DNA of 64,000 bases, taken from NCBI GenBank assembly GCA_963995525.1, contig OZ023207.1, positions 1,416,001 through 1,480,000 of the forward strand. The letters are read 5' to 3'. The DNA is from Escarpia spicata (lineage: Eukaryota > Annelida > Polychaeta > Sabellida > Siboglinidae). Below the pieces are notes generated by a model that searched no databases, was not told where the DNA came from, and saw only the letters and a program-made list of their open reading frames with translations. The stretch's first letter is position 1. Every line of letters begins with the position of its first letter. The translations under genes were made by a program, and so were the position numbers. Of the stretch, positions 57,934-64,000 are shown piece after piece.

Positions 57934-58568
57934 CTGAACAGCAAGATCTACACTCACAGTCTACAGGGACTCGTGGCTTATACTGAACAGCAAGATCTAC
58001 ACTCACAGTCTACAGGGACTCGTGGCTTATACTGAAAGCAAGATCTATACTCACAGTCTACAGGGACTCGTGGCTTATACTGAACAGCAAGATCTACACT
58101 CACAGTCTACAGGGACTCGTGGCTTATACTGAAAGCAAGATCTATACTCACAGTCTACAGGGACTCGTGGCTTATACTGAACAGCAAGATCTACACTCAC
58201 AGTCTACAGGGACTCGTGGCTTATACTGAAAGCAAGATCTATACACTCACAGTCTACAGGGACTCGTGGCTTATACTGAACAGCAAGATCTACACTCACA
58301 GTCTACAGGGACTCGTGGCTTATACTGAAAGCAAGATCTACACTCACAGTCTACAGGGACTCGTGGCTTATACTGAACAGCAAGATCTACACTCACAGTC
58401 TACAGGGACTCGTGGCTTATACTGAACAGCAAGATCTACACTCACAGTCTACAGGGACTCGTGGCTTATACTGAAAGCAAGATCTATACACTCACAGTCT
58501 ACAGGGACTCGTGGCTTATACTGAACAGCAAGATCTACACTCACAGTCTACAGGGACTCGTGGCTTAT
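57934..58568. repeat. Terminal satellite monomers and array edge
   Basis: The last 13 or so monomers, ending with two near-identical groups of about five (58216 and 58461, 245 bp apart), each opening with a +2 TATACACTCAC monomer. The final monomer stops after GGCTTAT, 13 bases into the next unit. Unlike some satellites, the edge copies are not visibly more decayed than interior ones, which suggests recent homogenisation up to the border or a recent insertion or breakpoint there. Confidence 0.85.
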
Positions 58569-58810
58569 GCCAAAATGTATTATATACAATCATATAAAGA
58601 TTATTGTTATATAACAAACTGTCGCATTTGTCAAAATAATAGCGTGTAAATGTACTTTTAGTAGATGCATATTTGTAATTACATGTAATAACATAATATT
58701 GATGGACGGTATTATTTTGTTTTGTTTATTTAATTTTGAGTAATGATTACTTTGTTTTCAATTAAGGGAGTGTTTAAATAACTGTTGTAGAAAATATTGT
58801 ATTATATTTT
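58569..58810. other. AT-rich unique sequence, no gene seen
   Basis: Very A+T-rich sequence directly outside the satellite. No open frame of useful length, no repeat of the flanking arrays and no recognisable RNA gene. CCAAAATGT at 58570-58578 resembles CCAAAACGT at 59282-59290, just past the TTCC tract, which could be an imperfect target-site duplication around an inserted element. Confidence 0.6.
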
Positions 58811-58859
58811 GGGTGGCCCCTGCGTGAGCGACCACAATTGGTCTTAGCAGGGGTCTCCC
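58811..58859 (+). other. Stacked hairpin, possible structured RNA element
   Basis: Three nested helices close on each other: GGG (58811-58813) with CCC (58857-58859); CCCCTGC (58817-58823) with GCAGGGG (58847-58853); GACCA (58830-58834) with TGGTC (58839-58843) around a CAAT loop. The internal loops are TGG/TCT and GTGAGC/TTA. This gives 15 Watson-Crick pairs in 49 nt inside otherwise AT-rich DNA. It lies about 170 bp before an AATAAA hexamer, so it could be a folded motif in the 3' region of a retroelement transcript. No tRNA B box or hammerhead core was seen. The pairing is read directly; any role is inference. Confidence 0.55.
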
Positions 58860-59024
58860 GTCCCTTTGTGCAGCTGACGCCACTTTTTCATTCACACTAA
58901 TGTATTGTCTTGAATAGTTTACTTCGTGATTGTTTTTCTGTTGTAGTGAAAATAATGTTGCAACATATTGTTTGCAAATTATTTATGTATATTTATTATT
59001 GTTCAGTATTGTGTCACAGGGACA

Positions 59025-59030
59025 AATAAA
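59025..59030 (+). promoter_or_regulatory. AATAAA polyadenylation-type hexamer
   Basis: AATAAA lies four bases before the start of the TTCC tract. A hexamer followed at once by a simple-repeat tail is a common arrangement at the 3' end of non-LTR retroelements and SINEs. No reverse transcriptase or other element gene is present upstream, so if it is an element it is truncated or non-coding. Confidence 0.4.
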
Positions 59031-59033
59031 CAT

Positions 59034-59277
59034 TTCCTTCCTTCCTTCCTTCCTTCCTTCCTTCCTTCCTTCCTTCCTTCCTTCCTTCCTTCCTTCCTTC
59101 CTTCCTTCCCTCCTTCCTTCCTTCCTTCCTTGCTTCCTTCCTTCCTTCCTTCCTTCCTTGCTTCCTTCCTTCCTTCCTTCCTTCCTTCCTTCCTTCCTTC
59201 CTTCCTTCCTTCCTTCCTTCCTTCCTGCCTTCCTTCCTTGCTTCCTTCCTTCCTTCCTTCCTTCCTTCCTTCCTTCC
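59034..59277. repeat. (TTCC)n microsatellite, 244 bp
   Basis: About 61 tetranucleotide units of TTCC, broken only by single-base changes at 59110 (T to C), and G at 59132, 59160, 59227 and 59240. Three of the G changes fall in the same phase and the same CCTTGCTTCC context, so they were probably copied by slippage or duplication. All pyrimidines on the plus strand apart from these, so it is a homopurine-homopyrimidine tract able in principle to form triplex DNA. Open frames across it on both strands (Phe-Leu-Pro-Ser or Lys-Glu-Gly-Arg repeats) are by-products. Confidence 0.97.
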
Positions 59278-59294
59278 ATCTCCAAAACGTCACT

Positions 59295-59486
59295 GACACA
59301 ATGGCAGCGAAGTGCGTCTGTGAAGACTGGCAGCGTGACCAGCGTTCCAATCTTAAGCTGAAGTCTGTTTGTCTCAATGGTCGCCGACACAATGGCAGCG
59401 AAGTCCGTCTGTGAAGACTGGCAGCGTGACCAGCGTTCCAATCTTAAGCTGAAGTCTGTTTGTCTCAATGGTCGCCGACACAATGG
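59295..59486. repeat. 91-bp direct repeat, two copies plus 10 bases
   Basis: GACACAATGGCAGCGAAG starts at 59295 and again at 59386, and GACACAATGG again at 59477. The two full copies differ at one base, AGTGCGTC against AGTCCGTC. Because 91 is not a multiple of three, the duplication changes reading frame and cannot be a simple protein repeat. It sits immediately upstream of the OTU pseudogene, whose open frame begins inside the second copy, so the duplicated unit may be the former 5' part of that gene. Confidence 0.95.
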
Positions 59487-59930
59487 TGATAATAGTTTCA
59501 TTCGTGTTGACCAACCATTGAAGACGTTGCGTATCAAAGGCGACAGAAATTGTCTGTTCCGTGCCTTCAGCTCCATTATCACAGGCTCTCAGGATGATCT
59601 CAAACTTCTGCGGACTATAACAGTGATATACACGAGGAACAGTGTGGATATATCTTGCGGTCTGTCTGTCCGAACATTGCGGAACACAGAAACACTAGTG
59701 GCATCATTTCACTAGGTACTTTGGGAACTGAGATCGAAATCTTTGCATTTGCAACCATCTTGAAGGCAACAGTGTACGTGTTCAGCCAGTGAGGCCTGCA
59801 GCAAAAGTGACTACCATGTAAGTGACGTATATATGGTGACGAGAGCCATCCAGACGAAATGATTCTCATCCAGAACCTCTACCACCATTATCAACCAGCA
59901 TTGCTACCAGCCATGCTATCGACTTTGTGA
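59481..59930 (+). pseudogene. OTU-family cysteine protease-like pseudogene
   Basis: OTU proteases remove ubiquitin, with a catalytic Asp and Cys near the start of the domain and a His near its end; OTU domains are also common in animal mobile elements. All three parts are visible in order. In the first frame, KGDRNCLFRAFS puts Asp at 59542 and the nucleophile-position Cys at 59551-59553, followed by SIITGSQDD; the usual GDGNC has Arg for the second Gly. In another frame, after about 59637, GTEIEIFAFA and ATVYVFSQ match the central WGTE.EI and .IYVYS segments. Further on, LYHHYQPAL (around 59877-59903) fits the terminal HY motif. Damage: a frameshift near 59625-59640 and TGA stops at 59790, 59808 and 59823. 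A 112-codon frame (59377-59715) covers only the first part. No transposase or other partner gene is seen nearby. Confidence is good for family and for inactivation, low for origin. Confidence 0.8.
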
Positions 59931-60451
59931 AAAAAAATCAAAAATGTATGCATATACATATGTATGTCCGTATGTGTGATTCTATGAATATCTACGTTTT
60001 TCAATTATGGTTATATAACTGCCATGAATTGATAAAAGTACAATATAGAAATAACAAATGGAAATAATTAGGAAAATTACATGATTTTATGTTTTTCTGT
60101 TGTTCTCTCCAAATTTCGAATCCATAGCGACATAATACGTTAATGTAGCTTGAACGGTTCAGATGTTAGGGTTGGTTCAAAATTGTTGCTTAAAGGTGCC
60201 CCCCGAGGCCCCCAAGGAGGATGATTGGTGTACACTCGGACCAAAAATGTTATATACGCACAAACCTATCAGGCGGTATCGAAAAGTAAACTTTTACAAC
60301 AACTTGAAATGACTGAGGGTCTGGTGACCCGCTAGATTGGTTTGATGCATCGTGTGACGCCAGTTTTTGTTCAGTATTTGTCTAACAGCGACACATTCTG
60401 GTCAATTCGGGTGGTAAAAATTTACCCATTAGTCAAAATGACGATATCCGT
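59931..60451. other. AT-rich unique sequence, no gene seen
   Basis: No coding frame or known RNA gene. It has a 12-bp perfect palindrome ATACATATGTAT (59954-59965), a C-rich stretch near 60200-60220, and a short GGGTC/GACCC inverted repeat near 60317-60331. TGACGCCAG near 60356 and GTTCAGTATTTGTC near 60370 loosely resemble words at 58876 and 59001, but not in the same order or spacing. Confidence 0.6.
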
Positions 60452-60857
60452 TTGACGATTATAACTAATAGTCGTGTCGTCATCAATGATGTTTTTTGTT
60501 CTGTCAATTATAAATTTATATGCTTCAACTTGTTTATATTTCAAAATGTGTCCGCGGTCTCATTTATCCGTTACAGAAACTCCATCATACATATTCAAAC
60601 ATCTAATATATGCACACGTGTAGCTAAGACACGCGCACTGATTAACTACGAGAATTACATTATTATTGCGGCACGCCACCCTATAAATTAAACATTCCCG
60701 TTAACAGTTGACGCTTTAAAAAACCTTTCCTTACGTTTTTGTCACAAAGAAGCACTTCTGAAACCATAATAGCAGCAGAATATACGACGGAATGTCCGAA
60801 CCCACCACGTGTTCAGCATCCATTTTTACGGCTTCACTAAGCTTTTAATAAGCAAGA
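60452..60857. other. Unique sequence with weak promoter-like words, no supported gene
   Basis: A 79-codon open frame (60452-60691) is present but has no recognisable domain, and its composition (Ile, Asn, Phe-rich) simply follows the AT-rich DNA, so I do not call it a gene. A TATAAA word (60682-60687) and CACGTG E-box words (60615-60620 and 60806-60811) lie upstream of the CpG-dense patch. Each is short enough to occur by chance. Confidence 0.5.
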
Positions 60858-60953
60858 CGGCCGCGTTCAGAGTTCGCGCCGCAACATCACGATCCGTCGC
60901 GATTCGCCACCGGAAGTTAAACGGTTACATTTTACATACCGCGACGTTCGCCG
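60858..60953. promoter_or_regulatory. CpG-dense patch with ETS-type site
   Basis: Eighteen CpG dinucleotides fall within 96 bp, while the AT-rich sequence on either side has few. ACCGGAAGT at 60909-60917 fits the ETS/GABP core found in many animal promoters. A short open frame (60809-61075, 88 codons) runs through it but shows no known domain. The patch could be a small CpG-island promoter, a relic of one, or the edge of an unrecognised gene or element. The 15-bp minisatellite begins about 120 bp downstream. Role is inferred. Confidence 0.35.
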
Positions 60954-61076
60954 CATTCAAAATGGATGCTACTAATTTCGAATGTTTTTTTTTACGTAAA
61001 TGCCGTCATCCCTGCAAATGTCAACTAGTCATGTTTGCACGACGTAACTTTGAATGGCAAAATCACTTCCGATAAA

Positions 61077-64000
61077 GTGTGGCGTGTGGTGTTGTGGTGT
61101 GTTGTGGCGTGTGGTGTTGTGGCGTGTGGTGTTGTGGCGTGTGGTGTTGTGGCGTGTGGTGTTGTAGCGCGTGGTGTTGTGGCGCGTGGTGTTGTGTCGT
61201 GTGGTGTTGTAGCGTGTGGTGTTGTAGTGTGTGGTGTTGTAGCGTGTGGTGTTGTGGCGTGTGGTGTTGTAGCGTGTGGTGTTGTAGTGCGTGGTGTTGT
61301 TTCGTGTGGTGTTGTAGCGTGTGGTGTTGTGTGGTGTGGTGTTGTGGCGTGTGGTGTTGTGTCGTGTGGTGTTGTAGCGTGTGGTGTTGTGTCGCGTGGT
61401 GTTGTGTCGTGTCGTGTTGTAGCGTGTGGTGTTGTGGCGTGTGGTGTTGTGGCGTGTGGTGTTGTGGCGTGTGGTGTTGTAGCTTGTGGTGTTGTGTCGT
61501 GTGGTGTTGTAATGTGTGGTGTTGTGGCGTGTTGTGTTGTAGCATTTGGTGTTGTGTTGTGTGGTGTTGTAGCGTGTGATGTTGTGTCGTGTAGTGTTGT
61601 AGCCTGTGGTGTTGTGGCGTGTGGTGTTGTAGCGTGTAGTGTTGTAGCGTGTGTTGTTGTGGCGTGTGGTGTTGTGGCGTGTGGTGTTGTGTCGTGTGGT
61701 GTTGTAGCGTGTGGTGTTGTGGCGTGTGGTGTTATGGCGTGTGGTGTTGTGTCACGTGGTGTTGTAGCGTGTGGTGTTGTAGTGTCGTGTGGTGTTGTGT
61801 CGTGTGGTGTTGTAGCGTATGGTGTTGTAGCGTGTGGTGTTGTAGTGTGAGATGTTGTAGTGTGTGGTGTTGTAGCGTGTGGTGTTGTGGCGTGTGGTGT
61901 TGTGGCATGTGGTGTTGCGGCATGTGGCGTGTGGTGTTGTGGCGTGTGGTGTTGTGGCATGTGGTGTTGTAGTGTGTGGTGTTGTATCGTGTGGTGTTGT
62001 AACTTGTGGTGTTGTAGCGTGTGGTGTTGTAGTGTGTGATGTTGTAGCGTGTGGTGTTGTGGCTTGTGGTGTTGTAGCGTGTGGTGTTGTAGCGCGTGGT
62101 GTTATAGCGGGTGGTGTTATAGTGTGTGGTGTTGTAGCGTGTGCAGTTGTGGCGTGTGGTGTTGTGGCGTGTGGTGTTGTGGCGTGTGGTGTTGTGACAT
62201 GTGGTGTGTGGTGTTGTAGCGTGTGGTTTTGTGGCGCGTGGTGTTGTGTCGTGTGGTGTTGTAGCGTGTGGTGTTGTAGTGTGTGGTGTTGTAGCGTGTG
62301 GTGTTGTGGCGTGTGGTGTTGTAGTGCGTGGTGTTGTAGTGTGTGGTGTTGTGGCGTGTGGTGTTGTAGTGTGTGGTGTTGTAGTGTGTGGTGTTGTAGC
62401 GTGTGGTGTTGTGTCGTGTGGTGTTGTAGCGTGTGGTGTTGTGTCGTGTGGTGTTGTGGCGTGTGGTGTTGTGGCATGTGGTGTTGTAGTGTGTGGTGTT
62501 GTAGCGTGTGGTGTTGTAACTTGTGGTGTTGTAGCGTGTGGTGTTGTAGCGTGTGGTGTTGTAGCGCGTGGTGTTGTAGCGGGTGGTGTTGTAGCGTGTG
62601 GTGTTGTGGCGCGTGGTGTTGTGTCGTGTGGTGTTGTAGCGTGTGGTGTTGTAGTGTGTGGTGTTGTAGCGTGTGGTGCTGTTGCGTGTGGTGTTGTAGT
62701 GCGTGGTGTTGTAGTGTATGGTGTTGTGGCGTGTGGTGTTGTAGCGTGTGATTTTGTAGTGTGTGGTGTTGTAGCGTGTTGTGTTGTGTCGTGTGGTGTT
62801 GTAGCGTGTGGTGTTGTGTCGCGTGGTGTTGTGTAGTGTGGTGTTGTAGCGTTTGGTGTTGTGGTGTTGTGGCGTGTGGTGTTGTGGCGTGTGGTGTTGT
62901 GGCGTGTGGTGTTGTGGCGTGTGGTGTTGTAGCGTGTGGTGTTGTGTCGTGTGGTGTTGTAATGTGTGGTGTTGTGGCGTGTTGTTTTGTAGCATGTGGT
63001 GTTGTGTTGTGTGGTGTTGTAGCGTGTGGTGTTGTGTCGTGTAGTGATGTAGCCTGTGGTGTTGTGGCATGTGGTGTGTGGTGTTGTAGCGTGTGGTGTT
63101 GTAGCGTGTTGTGTTGTAGCGTGTGGTGTTGTAGTGTGTGGTGTTGTAGCGTGTGGTGTTGTGGCGTGTGGTGTTGTGTCGTGTGGTGTTGTAGCGCGTG
63201 GTGTTGTAGCATGTGGTGTTGTAGTGTGTGGTGTTGCAGCGTGTGGTGTTGTGGCTTGTGGTGTTGTAGCGTGTGGTGTTGTAGTGTGTGGTGTTGTAGC
63301 GTGTGGTGTTGTGGCATGTGGTGTGTGGTGTTGTAGCGTGTGGTGTTGTGTCGTGTGGTGTTGTAGCGTGTGTCATGTGGTGTTGTAGCGCGTGGTGTTG
63401 TGGCGCATGGTGTTGTGGTGTGTGGTGTTGTAGCGTGTGATGTTGTGTCGTGTGGTGTTGTAGTGTGTGGTGTTGTGTCGTGTGGTGTTGTAGCGTGTGG
63501 TGTTGTGTCGTGTGGTGTTGTAGCATGTGGTGTTGTAGCGTGTTGTGTTGTAGAGCGTGGTGTTGTGGCGTGTGGTGTTGTGGCGTGTGGTGTTGTGGCG
63601 TGTATTGTTGTGGCGTGTGGTGTTGTAGCATGTGGTGTTGTAGCGTGTGGTGTTGTAGTGTGTGGTGTTGTAGTGTGTGATGTTGTAGCGTGTGGTGTTG
63701 TGGCTTGTGGTATTGTAGCGTGTGGTGTTGTAGCGCGTGGTGTTATAGCGGGTGGTGTTATAGGGTGTGGTGTTGTAGCGTGTGCAGTTGTGGCGTGTGG
63801 TGTTGTGGCGTGTGGTGTTGTGGCGTGTGGTGTTGTGACATGTGGTGTGTGGTGTTGTGGCGTGTGGTGTTGTGGCATGTGGTGTTGTAGTGTGTGGTGT
63901 TGTAGCGTGTGGTGTTGTAACTTGTGGTGTTGTAGCGTGTGGTGTTGTAGTGTGTGATGAAGCGTGTGGTGTTGTGGCTTGTGGTGTTGTAGCGTGTGGT
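61077..64000. repeat. 15-bp G/T-rich minisatellite array (right edge open)
   Basis: About 195 head-to-tail copies of GTGGTGTTGTAGCGT and close variants (TGGCGT, TAGTGT, TGTCGT, TGGCAT). The plus strand is nearly all G and T, giving a strong strand skew. It begins right after CTTCCGATAAA and continues to the end of the window. Fifteen is a multiple of three and the unit has no stop in most frames, so long open frames appear on both strands (up to 708 codons, Gly-Val-Val-Ala-Cys or Ala-Thr-Thr-Pro-His types). They lack any non-repeat sequence and are not genes. Five-base slips (CATGTGGTGTGTGG at 62198 and elsewhere) break the register now and then. No similarity to the 48-bp satellite. Confidence 0.97.
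62022..63858. repeat. Higher-order duplication in the minisatellite, offset 1641 bp
   Basis: A stretch of about 190 bp (62022-62212) recurs at 63663-63853. Rare words fix it: GTTATAGCGGG at 62101 and 63742, GTGCAGTTGT at 62141 and 63782, and GACATGTGGTGTGTGG at 62196 and 63837. One difference is ATAGTGTG against ATAGGGTG. Other offsets seen are 375 bp (GTGGCGCGTG at 62231 and 62606), 1450 bp (AATGTGTGG at 61511 and 62961) and 517 bp (AACTTGTGG at 62001 and 62518). The array therefore has the same block-duplication style as the large satellite. Confidence 0.85.

Larger units (their letters stand above)
1..58568. repeat. 48/49-bp satellite array (left edge open)
   Basis: One uninterrupted head-to-tail array. 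The monomer starts ACTCGTGGCTTATACTGA, continues with either AAGCAA (48-bp form) or ACAGCAA (49-bp form), and then has GATCTACACTCACAGTC followed by TACAGGG. A minority form with an extra AC (GATCTATACACTCAC) is two bases longer. Inside the monomer TCTACA occurs twice, 13 bp apart, and most copies hold one AGATCT (BglII) and one GTCTAC (AccI) site. The array is in progress at base 1 and stops at 58568, where GGCTTATAC becomes GGCTTATGCC and similarity ends. At about 48.6 bp per copy it holds roughly 1,200 monomers. No other element interrupts it. Scattered base changes recur in blocks, which defines the higher-order structure listed separately. The function is unknown; centromeric, pericentromeric or subtelomeric satellite are all possible. 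I do not recognise the family. Confidence 0.98.

Noticed and set aside
301..58425. Many open frames with the 16-residue repeats LVAYTESKIYTHSLQG (plus) and FQYKPRVPVDCECRSC (minus)
   Set aside because: They exist only where consecutive monomers are 48 bp. Every 49-bp monomer shifts the frame and soon reaches the TGA in TACTGA. Both strands are open at the same time and there is no unique coding sequence.
1..58568. CRISPR array
   Set aside because: Copies abut with no unique spacers, the whole 48/49-bp unit is conserved, and no cas genes are present.
1..58568. CENP-B box, hammerhead ribozyme or telomere repeat inside the satellite
   Set aside because: The monomer lacks the TTCG....A..CGGG pattern, lacks a CTGATGA/GAAA ribozyme core, and has no TTAGGG-type array.
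58930..59582. Open frames over the TTCC tract (Phe-Leu-Pro-Ser and Lys-Glu-Gly-Arg repeats)
   Set aside because: Four-base repeats stay open in all frames when no unit contains a stop. The unique ends are short and match no family I recognise.
59615..59869. 84-codon minus-strand open frame
   Set aside because: It lies antisense to the OTU pseudogene, whose family motifs are clear on the plus strand.
58870..60400. Similarity of TGACGCCA and GTTCAGTATT words on both sides of the OTU pseudogene, as possible element ends
   Set aside because: The words are short and not in the same order or spacing (130 bp apart on the left, adjacent on the right), so chance is sufficient.
60452..60691. 79-codon open frame
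   Set aside because: Composition mirrors the AT-rich DNA, with no domain, signal or neighbour to support it.
60809..61075. 88-codon open frame through the CpG patch
   Set aside because: No recognisable domain. The arginine and alanine richness follows from the CpG-dense bases. A first exon cannot be excluded, but nothing supports it.
61025..63957. Long cysteine-rich or His/Thr/Pro-rich proteins over the 15-bp array
   Set aside because: They follow purely from the 15-bp period, appear in several frames and both strands, and switch frame at the five-base slips.

Overview
This window is almost wholly tandem-repeat DNA and contains no intact gene that I can support. The overall look is a nuclear heterochromatic region (pericentromeric, subtelomeric or similar) of a eukaryote, most likely an invertebrate animal. 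The reasons are a satellite array longer than 58 kb with multi-level higher-order repeats, a (TTCC)n microsatellite directly after an AATAAA hexamer (as at a retroelement 3' end), a broken OTU-domain pseudogene of the type common in metazoan repetitive elements, CpG-decay signatures that imply cytosine methylation, and no operon-like packing. The species cannot be named from the sequence alone.

Layout. (1) Positions 1-58568: one uninterrupted array of a 48/49-bp satellite, about 1,200 monomers, running off the left edge. Monomers come in two main lengths that differ by one base (CTGAAAGCAAG versus CTGAACAGCAAG), plus a minority +2 form (GATCTATACACTCAC and the derived GATCAATACACTCAC). Marker variants show that the array grew by repeated tandem duplication of multi-monomer blocks. 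Observed offsets include 537, 872, 1163, 1365, 1458, 1647, 2032, 2240, 2471, 3295, 3346, 3358, 3603 and 4570 bp, many of them nested. (2) 58569-59033: AT-rich unique sequence with a compact stacked hairpin (58811-58859) and an AATAAA hexamer. (3) 59034-59277: (TTCC)n. (4) 59295-59486: a 91-bp direct repeat. (5) 59481-59930: a frameshifted and stop-interrupted OTU cysteine-protease-like pseudogene. (6) 59931-61076: AT-rich sequence without a recognisable gene, containing a 96-bp patch with 18 CpGs and an ETS-type motif. (7) 61077-64000: a second, unrelated tandem array of a 15-bp G/T-rich unit, running off the right edge and itself carrying higher-order duplications.

The many open reading frames here (up to 708 codons) are side effects of periods divisible by three (48, 15, and 4x3) and are not annotated as genes. 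The most notable content is the exactly traceable duplication history of the satellite, the repeat-to-repeat transition zone with its small structured element, and the CpG-decay pattern in both arrays.
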